Shown: positions 6,517 to 13,711 of the stretch, piece by piece
Numbering within the stretch: the stretch's first letter is position 1
How the letters are laid out: each line of letters starts with the position of its first letter
NCBI GenBank assembly: GCA_027081695.1
Contig: JALWJI010000125.1
Coordinates: 1 to 13,800, forward strand
Origin: Acidilobaceae archaeon
GTDB taxonomy: Archaea; Thermoproteota; Thermoprotei_A; Sulfolobales; Acidilobaceae
Length of the DNA: 13,800 nucleotides
Reading direction: 5' to 3'
The notes under the pieces: model-generated
What the model saw: only the letters and a program-made list of their open reading frames with translations
The model's database searches: none
Told to the model about the DNA's origin: nothing
Translations under genes and position numbers: made by a program

Positions 6517-7526
6517 TCAAGCTCCCTAGATTTCCGGTAATGAGGCCTAGACGTCTTAGGGTGTCTCCCGCCATACGTAGTCTTGTGAGAGACGTTTATG
6601 TCTCGCCGAGCGACTTTGTGCTCCCTGTATTCGTTGATGAGAGGATAACGACGCCTAAGCCGATAAAGTCGCTTCCCGGACACCAATATTATCCTCCTCG
6701 CTCGAGCGAGCTAGTAACCTTGATACAGGAAGCAATGGATCTTGGCGTAAAGGCCTTCCTGTTATTCGGTGTACCGAATCGAAAAGATATGGAGGCTACA
6801 AGAGCATATGCCAGGGATGGCCCCGTCCAGGAAGCCATCAGGAACATAAGAAAAGAGACGGGCTGGGAACCTGTCCTAATAACGGATCTTTGTATATGTG
6901 GATATTCTAGTCATGGACACTGCGGGGTACCAGTAGATTGTAGACGTGGTAAATGCATAGATAATGACCGAACATTAGAGCTATACAAGAGAATCGCTGT
7001 TTCACAGGCAGAAGCAGGAGCCGACATCATAGCTCCAAGCGGTATGATGGATGGACAAGTAGCCGCTATAAGAAGCGCATTAGACGACAACGGATACAGT
7101 GATGTGGGTATAATGTCCTATAGCGTAAAGTACGCTAGTAGCTTCTATGGCCCCTTCCGCGACGTTATGGATAGCAGTCCCCGATGGGGAGACCGTTCAA
7201 CATACCAAATGGACCCAAGCTACACCAGGGACATCCTAAAGGAGGCATTGATGGATGTAGAGGAGGGAGCCGATATACTGATGGTGAAGCCAGCGCTACC
7301 CTACCTGGACGTAATCTATAGACTGCACACAAGTATACCGACGCATCCACTAGCCGCATATAATGTTAGCGGAGAATACAACATGATAAGACTCCTAGCA
7401 GAGGAGGGTCTAGGCCTCTATGAGGATCTCGTCCTGGAGGTTCTCTCCTCTATCAAGCGGGCGGGAGCCGACATAATCATAACGTACCATGCCCTAGAGG
7501 CGTCCAAATATCTTGAAAATAGGTGA
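6513..7526 (+). CDS. hemB: Delta-aminolevulinic acid dehydratase (porphobilinogen synthase), zinc type
   Basis: HemB joins two 5-aminolevulinate molecules into porphobilinogen. The 337-residue protein carries both active-site lysines: K206 in SYSVKYASSFYGPF and K259, the Schiff-base lysine, in MVKPALPYLDV. The metal site DLCICGYSSHGHCG has C127, C129 and C137, which marks the zinc-dependent form rather than the magnesium form with aspartates. YNVSGEYNM at 283-291 is the conserved loop near the active site. The ATG at 6513 overlaps the hemA stop (ATGA) and GGTGGAGG at 6501-6508 is a good ribosome binding site, so translation is coupled. The end overlaps the next gene region at GGTGA. Nothing in it departs from a standard archaeal HemB. 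Confidence 0.97.
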   Translation: MIKLPRFPVMRPRRLRVSPAIRSLVRDVYVSPSDFVLPVFVDERITTPKPIKSLPGHQYYPPRSSELVTLIQEAMDLGVKAFLLFGVPNRKDMEATRAYARDGPVQEAIRNIRKETGWEPVLITDLCICGYSSHGHCGVPVDCRRGKCIDNDRTLELYKRIAVSQAEAGADIIAPSGMMDGQVAAIRSALDDNGYSDVGIMSYSVKYASSFYGPFRDVMDSSPRWGDRSTYQMDPSYTRDILKEALMDVEEGADILMVKPALPYLDVIYRLHTSIPTHPLAAYNVSGEYNMIRLLAEEGLGLYEDLVLEVLSSIKRAGADIIITYHALEASKYLENR

Positions 7527-7531
7527 TTCTC

Positions 7532-8809
7532 GTGACGTACAAGGAGAAGCTTCTAAATAGGGCAAAAAAGGTCCTGGTGGGCGGAGTAAATAGTCCGATC
7601 CGGGCGCTCACTAGGCCGGAACAACTACTCGCAGTCAAGGGCAAAGGTCCGTATATCTATGACGAATCACTTGGCAAACTAGTAGACTATGTTCTCGGAT
7701 ACGGTCCACTAATCCTCGGCCATGCACATCCAGAAGTCAAAAAAGCGATAATCGAATCCATTGAACACGGATGGTTATATGGGGCTACCAGTCCACTAGA
7801 AATCAGTCTTGCAGAGAAAATACTCACACACGTGTATCCAGGAGGAAAAATACGTTTCGTGAACAGTGGGACAGAGGCAACAATGCTAGCACTAAGACTA
7901 GCGCGAGCGTACACTGGTCGGAACCTCATAGTTAAATTCGATGGCTGCTATCACGGAGCCCACGATTATCTTCTTGTATCGGCTGGAAGCGCTGCAGGTC
8001 ATCTGGGAGTGCCAAAGAGTCCTGGCATACCATCAGAGGTTTCCAGGCTAACACTCATAGCAGAGTACAATGATCCAGGTGGGCTAGAAGAGATATTCTC
8101 GAAGTACGGAGACCAGATAGCAGGAGTAATAGTAGAACCAGTAATAGGCAATTACGGAGTTATATCGCCAAGCAAGGGGTTCTTGCTCAAACTGAGAAAA
8201 CTAACTGAGAAATACGGTACTGTACTTATCTTCGACGAAGTAATAACAGGGTTCAGATTATCCCTTGGAGGGGCACAAGAGTACTTCGGTATAAGAGCAG
8301 ATCTGGTGACGTTAGGTAAGATTATTGGAGGAGGCCTCCCCATCGGGGCTGTAGCAGGTCGTCGCGAAATAATGGATCTAATCACCCCTGTGGGCAAGGT
8401 ATTCAATGCAGGTACTTTTAACGGACATCCACTAGCAATGGCCGCTGGGCTAGCAACAATCAGGGTTCTCGAGAAGGAAGGACTAGGCAGAGCAGTCGAT
8501 CATGCAAGGGCATTAGAGGATATAATAAGGGAGAGCCTAGATTCGGCGGGCATTACATACTCTGTGAATAGGATTGGACCAATGATGCAGTTTTATCTAG
8601 GAGTAGAAAACGTTGAGAAGCCTTCAGATATTCCGCCTCAAAGCAAGGATCTCTACACAAGAATCCACGAAGAGATGACGCGCCACGGAGTACTCATAGC
8701 GCCCAGCCAGCTCGAAGCACTCTTTACAAGCATAGTTCATGGAGACAACGAAGCAGAACTCTTCCACCAAGCATACAGTAACGCCGTCAGGAGGGTACTC
8801 AAAGGATGA
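7532..8809 (+). CDS. hemL: Glutamate-1-semialdehyde 2,1-aminomutase
   Basis: HemL moves the amino group of glutamate-1-semialdehyde to give 5-aminolevulinate, using pyridoxal phosphate. With the chosen start the protein has 425 residues, normal for the family. GGVNSPIRAL lies near the N-terminus, the phosphate-binding NSGTEATMLALRLAR starts at residue 111, DEVITGFR with the cofactor-nitrogen aspartate is at 235-242, and TLGKIIGGGLPIGA holds the Schiff-base lysine K263. I prefer GTG 7532, four bases behind AGGTGAT (7521-7527), to the in-frame GTG at 7523, which overlaps the hemB stop but has no binding site of its own. The operon order places it after hemB although it acts before it, which is common. 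The stop overlaps hemC as ATGA. Confidence 0.96.
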   Translation: MTYKEKLLNRAKKVLVGGVNSPIRALTRPEQLLAVKGKGPYIYDESLGKLVDYVLGYGPLILGHAHPEVKKAIIESIEHGWLYGATSPLEISLAEKILTHVYPGGKIRFVNSGTEATMLALRLARAYTGRNLIVKFDGCYHGAHDYLLVSAGSAAGHLGVPKSPGIPSEVSRLTLIAEYNDPGGLEEIFSKYGDQIAGVIVEPVIGNYGVISPSKGFLLKLRKLTEKYGTVLIFDEVITGFRLSLGGAQEYFGIRADLVTLGKIIGGGLPIGAVAGRREIMDLITPVGKVFNAGTFNGHPLAMAAGLATIRVLEKEGLGRAVDHARALEDIIRESLDSAGITYSVNRIGPMMQFYLGVENVEKPSDIPPQSKDLYTRIHEEMTRHGVLIAPSQLEALFTSIVHGDNEAELFHQAYSNAVRRVLKG

Positions 8810-9687
8810 AACTGGTAGTCGCCGCAAGAACAAGCAAGCTGAGCCGAAAACAGGTAGAAATAACGTTAAACTACATAGCACAGAAACTAGGCAACATAAC
8901 ATACCAGTTCCTAGGAGTAAAAACAACAGGCGACATAGTCAAGGACAAGCCACTCCACCTAATCGGAAAAAAAGGAGTATTCGAGAAAGAAGTAAACAAC
9001 GCAGTACTGGAGGGAAAAGCCGACATAGCAGTCCACAGTCTAAAAGACCTACCCTCTAAGCTACCAAACGGCCTAGAAATAGTCCTAATACCTCCCAGAG
9101 GCCCCAGAGAAGACTCATTAGTACCACGTAAAGAACTCCCCCCAACGAGGCCGAGCGACCTACCAAAGGGTACACGCGTAGCCGCAGGATCTCCTAGAAG
9201 GCAGGGAATGCTATATCACGCAAACCCAAACATTGAGACAGTATGGATAAGAGGTAACCTGGATACCAGGCTCAGGAAACTAGACAACGGACAAGCGGAC
9301 TACCTTGTAGTAGCCGAAGCCGGCCTCACACGCCTAAGAATCTCCAGGCCAAGGATCATTCTCCCAGCCGTGAAGTACGTGCCAGCACCAGGCCAAGGCC
9401 TGATAGCAGTTGTAGCAGTTTCAGAGACAAGTATTGCAAGAAAGCTGAAAGAAATAACACATAGTCTCTCGACACTAGAGGCGATAGCTGAAAGAACATT
9501 TCTAGAGTCCATAAAAACAGGATGCGGTGCCCCCATAGGGGCAACAGCATGGTACAATAATGGTAGTATCAAAATCATATCAGCGAACTATGATGTGAAC
9601 CTCGAGAAACCACTCTACATAACGATAACACACAATGATCCCGTGGAAGCCGGGAAACAGGTAGCAAGGCTCCTCAGGGAGGCGTAA
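8806..9687 (+). CDS. hemC: Porphobilinogen deaminase (hydroxymethylbilane synthase)
   Basis: HemC links four porphobilinogen units into hydroxymethylbilane. The 293-residue protein starts LVVAARTSKLSRKQ, has the catalytic aspartate D81 in VHSLKDLPS, the substrate-binding GSPRRQGML at 128-136, IRGNLDTRLRKLD at 148-160, PAPGQGLIAV at 193-202 and the dipyrromethane-cofactor cysteine C240 in KTGCGAPIGA. The length is close to the usual 290-310. The ATG at 8806 overlaps the hemL stop and a GGAGGGT lies about ten bases ahead. The first 300 bp of the gene are notably poor in T on the coding strand, as are parts of the last gene of the operon. Confidence 0.97.
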   Translation: MKLVVAARTSKLSRKQVEITLNYIAQKLGNITYQFLGVKTTGDIVKDKPLHLIGKKGVFEKEVNNAVLEGKADIAVHSLKDLPSKLPNGLEIVLIPPRGPREDSLVPRKELPPTRPSDLPKGTRVAAGSPRRQGMLYHANPNIETVWIRGNLDTRLRKLDNGQADYLVVAEAGLTRLRISRPRIILPAVKYVPAPGQGLIAVVAVSETSIARKLKEITHSLSTLEAIAERTFLESIKTGCGAPIGATAWYNNGSIKIISANYDVNLEKPLYITITHNDPVEAGKQVARLLREA

Positions 9688-9689
9688 AC

Positions 9690-10430
9690 ATGCCAGGCAC
9701 AGTCTATATTATTGGAGCAGGACCAGGAGACCCCGACCTAATAACACTGAAGGCATTCAAAGTAATCAAAGAAGCAGATACGATACTTTATGACCGACTA
9801 GTCAGTCCCGAGATCCTAGAACACGCTAAGCCAGATGCAGAACTAATATACGTTGGGAAAGCACCGGGAAATCATGAGTTTACGCAGGAAGAAATAAACA
9901 AGTTGCTCTACGCCAAAGCGCTAACAGCTAGAACCGTTGCACGACTCCACGGAGGAGATCCTTTATTTTATGGTCGAGGAGAAGAAGAATGCCTCTATCT
10001 AATAACTAGAAGAATAAGATGTAAGATAATCCCAGGAGTTCCATCACCAATCGGAGCAGCTGCAGAATACCTTATACCGCTGGCAGGAAGAGACATCGCT
10101 AGCAACATAATATTCTCTACAGGGACGTTTAAGGGAGGAAAAAAGATCTCAGTCGATGAGGCAAGGAACCTTATTCAAGCCTCACATCACTCAGTATTTC
10201 TGATGGCCACCTCGTCCTACAAGAACATTATAGAAGCATCAATAATAGCCAAAGGCCCCAACACGGCTGTAGCCGTAGTAGAGAAAGCTACAACTCCAGA
10301 ATCAAGACTCGTTATCGGTAATGCACAAGAATTACTAGGTAATGAATGGATTCCATCACCACCTGCAATCATATTCGTCGGAGGAGGCCCAAGATGGCGA
10401 CTGGAGAGAATAAATGCACAGTACTATTAG
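9690..10430 (+). CDS. cobA: Uroporphyrinogen-III C-methyltransferase (SUMT)
   Basis: SUMT transfers two methyl groups from S-adenosylmethionine to uroporphyrinogen III, forming precorrin-2, the entry to siroheme, archaeal heme and cobamides. The 246-residue protein has YIIGAGPGDPDLITLKA at 6-22, the glycine-rich SAM loop; YDRLVSPEIL at 34-43; ARLHGGDPLFYGRGEEE at 84-100, the strongest family motif; and IIPGVPSPIGAAAEY at 113-127. The stretch after IPL, where many SUMTs read S-TGH, is STGTFKGGKK, so the second half is divergent but intact. The ATG follows the hemC stop by two bases, with GGGAGGCG at 9677-9684 as the binding site. It precedes hemD, whose product is its substrate. Confidence 0.95.
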   Translation: MPGTVYIIGAGPGDPDLITLKAFKVIKEADTILYDRLVSPEILEHAKPDAELIYVGKAPGNHEFTQEEINKLLYAKALTARTVARLHGGDPLFYGRGEEECLYLITRRIRCKIIPGVPSPIGAAAEYLIPLAGRDIASNIIFSTGTFKGGKKISVDEARNLIQASHHSVFLMATSSYKNIIEASIIAKGPNTAVAVVEKATTPESRLVIGNAQELLGNEWIPSPPAIIFVGGGPRWRLERINAQYY

Positions 10431-11125
10431 CGGGGCCTGATCCACCTCCAAGCAAGCTAGGGCCCTGCACAACCATATGGGTTCCACTAATAAAAACGCA
10501 TACTGTGAAAAGATCATCTCTGATACTCCTAAATATTATTAATCAATACGACACCGTGCTCTTCACCAGTCCAAGAACGCCACGACATCTGAAGGCAGAT
10601 GCAGAAGCACATGACATAGTGAGAAAACTCGAAGAGGCATTAATGGATAAAAACATATGGAGCATTGGACCTAGAACAAAGGAGTCCTTAGAAAAACATC
10701 TGGGATTAAAGTCGAACATTCCAAAAGAATACAATACTATAGCTCTCGCATACGAGCTCGAATCTTCAGGAGCGGAGAATGTCCTAGCCTTGCGTAGACC
10801 AGGAGCCGGCCCTGAACTCGCTAATATAATAACACAGTGGGCAACGTATACTGAACTACACGTATATCGAGTTGAAGTGAATCAAGATTGGCCATTTATC
10901 GTGGAAAATATCAATGTGGATTATGTCGCTGTAACAAGCAGACAAATAGCAGATTACGTAGCAAAAACAAGCTGGATCTCAAAGCCCGCTATAATATCTA
11001 TTGGATCCTTAACGACTAAGAGACTGAAAAAGCATGGTATAAAGCCCCTCTGCACAGCCAATATGTACACGTTAGAGGGACTAGCGCTCTGCCTTGAATC
11101 CCTAGAGTCAGAGAAAACGGGTTAA
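10394..11125 (+). CDS. hemD: Uroporphyrinogen-III synthase
   Basis: HemD closes hydroxymethylbilane to uroporphyrinogen III with inversion of ring D. The family is very variable, and recognition rests on its scattered two-domain pattern: DTVLFTSPRT (FTSP at 57-60), IWSIGPRTKESL (SIGP at 90-93), an LRRPGAG segment followed by VYRVE, DYVAVTSRQIADYV (VTSR at 180-183), then ISIGSLTTKRLKKHGIKP and YTLEGLALCL near the end. The 243-residue length is normal. I chose ATG 10394, six bases behind GGAGGAGG at 10380-10387, giving a 37-bp overlap with the SUMT gene; an in-frame ATG at 10346 would add 16 arginine-rich residues unlike a HemD N-terminus. Position between the SUMT gene and the rest of the hem operon supports the call. 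Confidence 0.9.
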   Translation: MATGENKCTVLLAGPDPPPSKLGPCTTIWVPLIKTHTVKRSSLILLNIINQYDTVLFTSPRTPRHLKADAEAHDIVRKLEEALMDKNIWSIGPRTKESLEKHLGLKSNIPKEYNTIALAYELESSGAENVLALRRPGAGPELANIITQWATYTELHVYRVEVNQDWPFIVENINVDYVAVTSRQIADYVAKTSWISKPAIISIGSLTTKRLKKHGIKPLCTANMYTLEGLALCLESLESEKTG

Positions 11126-11151
11126 ACAGTCCAGGACTGGAGGAGAAAAGT

Positions 11152-12120
11152 ATGGAGGCTGAGATAAGAAAACTCCAGAGACTAGGATCAGGAAGCATAG
11201 TAGTTACACTTCCCAAACACTGGGCTCAGAGGCTCGGTTTAGAACCTGGAAAAAATGTTATGCTTGTCAACGAAGATGATGCAATTAGAATATTGCCACT
11301 TGAAAAATCGGAGATAGGCGAGTGTACGCTCGACTTGAAGAACACAAATCCATATCTCGCCCTCGGAGTCCCCATCTGTACATATCTATCCGGTTTAAAG
11401 AAGGTCACGGTAAAGCTACCACCAAGAGGAGAAGACCTCGTTCTTCCCCTAGTCGAGAAAGCAATGAATTTTGTAGGTCTCCAAGTATATCACCAGTCAC
11501 CGGGAGAAGTCAGGATAGAGGTACTCCTAGACCACGACAAAATAGATCACATAAAATTAATACGGAACATGGGATCTGTCCTCCAAGCCCTAACTAAACA
11601 AATAGCAGAAGCCCTAGAAACAGGTAAAACAAACATGGAAAAAGCCAAGATATACAGACGCGAACTCCTACGAGAACTCTACATGGCGATAAGATATGTA
11701 CTGTCAACCCACAAACAAGTCCAAAACATAGTAACAAAAGAGCTAACAGCTCTCACAGCCAGCTACCTAGGCCTGGTAGTCGACCTACTCTACGAGACAC
11801 TCGAAACAATAACCAATACAAGCCTACCAATAACAGAAAGCGATAAGCAAAGAATAGCCCAGATATATCACACGTTATCAGACACGAGCCTACTCTTCAT
11901 ACTAACTATCGCTAACCCAACACAATCAAAAGTAACAAAACTAACTCAAAGCATCCACCGGATAAAGAACACCGTCCGACAAACAATAGACACATTAGAA
12001 AGCCCAATGGGCGGACTAATAGCCGGAAGACTACAAGACGTGATAAGAGTCCTCACACTAGCAACATACATACTCACATGTATGACATTGTTAAATACAA
12101 GAATAATCAAAAGTCGATAA
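11152..12120 (+). CDS. AbrB-type DNA-binding domain plus PhoU-like helical domain
   Basis: The 322-residue protein starts with an AbrB/SpoVT swapped-hairpin motif: IRKLQRLGSGSIVVTLPKHW followed by LGLEPGKNVMLV, about residues 4-40, the usual dimeric DNA-binding element. After a mixed segment (55-125) come long helices from about 133 to the end that resemble PhoU repeats. Such archaeal proteins are often annotated as phosphate uptake regulators, but no phosphate transport gene is visible here. The ATG follows hemD by 26 bp with GGAGGAGA at 11139-11146, so it is very probably cotranscribed with the hem genes. It could be the local regulator that binds the palindromes at 556-575 and 5289-5311; that is inference only. 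The last 500 bp are strikingly poor in T on the coding strand. Residues 300-312 are hydrophobic but look like part of a packed helix. Confidence 0.85.
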   Translation: MEAEIRKLQRLGSGSIVVTLPKHWAQRLGLEPGKNVMLVNEDDAIRILPLEKSEIGECTLDLKNTNPYLALGVPICTYLSGLKKVTVKLPPRGEDLVLPLVEKAMNFVGLQVYHQSPGEVRIEVLLDHDKIDHIKLIRNMGSVLQALTKQIAEALETGKTNMEKAKIYRRELLRELYMAIRYVLSTHKQVQNIVTKELTALTASYLGLVVDLLYETLETITNTSLPITESDKQRIAQIYHTLSDTSLLFILTIANPTQSKVTKLTQSIHRIKNTVRQTIDTLESPMGGLIAGRLQDVIRVLTLATYILTCMTLLNTRIIKSR

Positions 12121-12194
12121 TTTCGTTAGAATTAAATAATATCAATAAATAAACAAACAACTAATTTAAAATAGACATATTTTATTAATATTAT
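12121..12194. terminator. A+T-rich convergent spacer, probable two-way terminator
   Basis: This spacer lies between the ends of two convergent transcription units. It is almost free of G and C. The plus strand has TATTTTATTAATATTATTT near its right end, and the minus strand reads TTGTTTGTTTATTTATTG, both typical of T-rich archaeal terminators. No stable hairpin with G-C pairs is present. Confidence 0.45.
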
Positions 12195-12959
12195 TTAATC
12201 ATATAACATATCAATACCTATTTTTTCCAAGGTGCTAAGCCAACTGAGAAACCTTGATACTGTTGGTCCTTGAAATATCGCACCGTGCTGGGGGGCCAAT
12301 ATTTCTATATCAAGATCTTTAACTCGTGATAACCAGTAATCTAGTGCCTTTTTACAGCATAGATAGCGTCTGTGGAATCCCTCTATATATGCTAAGTGCT
12401 TATCGAAATTATTTACGTATAAGTACCATTCGTTTTTCGGAAAAACGGCAGCTCCAATGTCTCCAGTGAACATGACTTTGAGATTATGATCATACAGGGT
12501 GAAATTACCTGGCGAGTGTAGGAAGTGGGCAGGTATAGCTTCCAGATTTACTCCGCCTATTTTTATAATAGCCCCGTTGTCAGGTATTTCTATAATATTA
12601 AGATCCGCTATTGCTCCTAGATGTGGAAGGAATCTTGTCCATAGTGCTGATATATAAATGTTAGCATTTGGGAAGAAATCTAGTAAAAGATTTATTGATC
12701 CAACTACGTCAGGGTCTTGGTGACTATAGAATATTGCTTTTATTTTCGTTGTATCGAGATACTGGCTTACTGCCTCGAGTACTTTCTGGAAGACAAAGTA
12801 CCCGCCTGGATCTAGAAGAATACCTTCACTATTATGCACTATAAGATACTGATTCGTCAAGATACCTTTTTCGGCATCAGCCTCGTCCAGGCCAAGCCAT
12901 ATAAATTTATGATATTCATTTCCAGTAACCACAAGAGGCTTATGAAGTTTACGAACCAT
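12195..12959 (-). CDS. Metallo-beta-lactamase-fold diiron protein, flavodiiron-related (ODP-like), no flavodoxin domain
   Basis: The 254-residue protein corresponds to the diiron domain of flavodiiron proteins. NQYLIV and LLDPGG (48-53) open the fold, YSHQDPDVVGS at 78-88 gives H80, D82 and D84, HFLHSPGNFTLYD gives H148, MFTGDIGA gives D167, and APQHGAIFQGP gives H225. The usual HxExDH motif is here HxDxDV, so one acidic ligand is shorter and the last histidine is missing; five of the seven standard positions are kept as such. Flavodiiron enzymes reduce oxygen or nitric oxide with electrons from FMN. This chain ends before a flavodoxin domain, so it may be an oxygen- or NO-binding sensor like the ODP proteins of bacterial chemotaxis, or it needs a separate donor. 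The ATG shares a base with the preceding stop (TAATG) behind a perfect GGAGGTGATC, so the two are coupled. Confidence 0.85.
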   Translation of the reverse strand: MVRKLHKPLVVTGNEYHKFIWLGLDEADAEKGILTNQYLIVHNSEGILLDPGGYFVFQKVLEAVSQYLDTTKIKAIFYSHQDPDVVGSINLLLDFFPNANIYISALWTRFLPHLGAIADLNIIEIPDNGAIIKIGGVNLEAIPAHFLHSPGNFTLYDHNLKVMFTGDIGAAVFPKNEWYLYVNNFDKHLAYIEGFHRRYLCCKKALDYWLSRVKDLDIEILAPQHGAIFQGPTVSRFLSWLSTLEKIGIDMLYD

Positions 12960-13711
12960 TACTCGATCACCTCCGGACTAGGTAAGAGGGAACCATATAT
13001 TTTAACTCGATATAAACCTTCAATCTTATTGAGTACAGTAGAATCTTCTAGTAACTCCTCTCCCGAAATAATAGCATAGATTCCGGCTAATTGGCCATTA
13101 ACAAATAGTAATCTGAAACTACCATTACCACTACCTGAAACATACACTACCTTATACTTACTAAATATTCCTTGGCTGTGAAGGTCTTCAATAAATTTAT
13201 TAAACTCCCCTCTAATTATGCTTACATCCATAGTCTTAACTAGCATTGACTTCATTAGAAGCTTTGAAATCCAAGCAATATCTGCCAGTTTCAGAGAAAA
13301 ATCTCTAGCGGTAGTTTGCTCTAGATTTTTGACACTAACTGAATGGTTCACAGCATGTTCTATGATAGAATAGGCTAGATTCCTTAACTTAGGCCATACT
13401 ATACGTTTACGCGGACCAATATAATCAGCGAATAACAGTATCTTGTTAGTATAAATCTTAAACAATAATTTAATTGTGCTGACATCGCCTTTAAGTGTAA
13501 TTATAATCTCGTTATCAGTAATATGATCGATTGAAATTTCGTAAGTATCTTCGAATTTAAAAATGAACCTTTTAAACATCAATCGTATTTTGTCATCAAA
13601 CAATCCTACAATATATGGAATACTCGGAAGTAGATTGTTCTTTTCTTTGAGATACGCTATAAGACTTTCTTTATCAAATTCTTTTTGGAATTCGCCGATT
13701 TTTTTAATCAA
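12959..13711 (-). CDS. Protein of unknown function coupled to the diiron protein
   Basis: I do not recognise the family. The 250-residue protein has no membrane segment, signal peptide or metal-binding cluster. Residues about 40-125 alternate short strands and end in a long helix, which could be a START-like or SRPBCC-like fold; this is a guess from pattern. Residues about 170-238 (GIFSKYKVVYVSGSGNG, then FRLLFVNGQLAGIYAI) read like the small beta-rich modules, with an xxFxNGxLxG turn, found in archaeal and bacterial signalling proteins such as DUF2226 or DUF4388; again weak. The TTG at 13709-13711 is the first start after an in-frame stop, preceded by GGGGGGGA. The gene is the first of a two-gene unit and is distinctly richer in A+T than the heme genes. 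A common task with the diiron protein, such as passing on an oxygen or NO signal, is plausible but unproven. Confidence 0.7.
   Translation of the reverse strand: MIKKIGEFQKEFDKESLIAYLKEKNNLLPSIPYIVGLFDDKIRLMFKRFIFKFEDTYEISIDHITDNEIIITLKGDVSTIKLLFKIYTNKILLFADYIGPRKRIVWPKLRNLAYSIIEHAVNHSVSVKNLEQTTARDFSLKLADIAWISKLLMKSMLVKTMDVSIIRGEFNKFIEDLHSQGIFSKYKVVYVSGSGNGSFRLLFVNGQLAGIYAIISGEELLEDSTVLNKIEGLYRVKIYGSLLPSPEVIE

Noticed and set aside
6417..6686. 89-codon minus-strand frame over the hemA-hemB junction
   Set aside because: Both hem genes are certain here and overlap by ATGA; the minus-strand product is arginine-rich without pattern.
8624..8926. 100-codon minus-strand frame opposite the hemL-hemC junction
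   Set aside because: Shadow of two well-supported genes, without a ribosome binding site or family motif.
8739..9059. 106-codon plus-strand frame across the hemL-hemC junction
   Set aside because: Both hemL and hemC are intact with conserved motifs there; the product is a low-complexity, very basic and polar sequence typical of an off-frame reading of T-poor DNA.
10346..10393. Longer N-terminus for HemD from the ATG at 10346
   Set aside because: It would overlap the SUMT gene by 85 bp and add an arginine-rich stretch; the ATG at 10394 has a strong binding site.
12413..12425. TTACGTATAAGTA, one mismatch from the heme palindrome core
   Set aside because: It lies inside the diiron-protein coding sequence, far from any start, and encodes ordinary residues (YLYVNN region); most likely chance.
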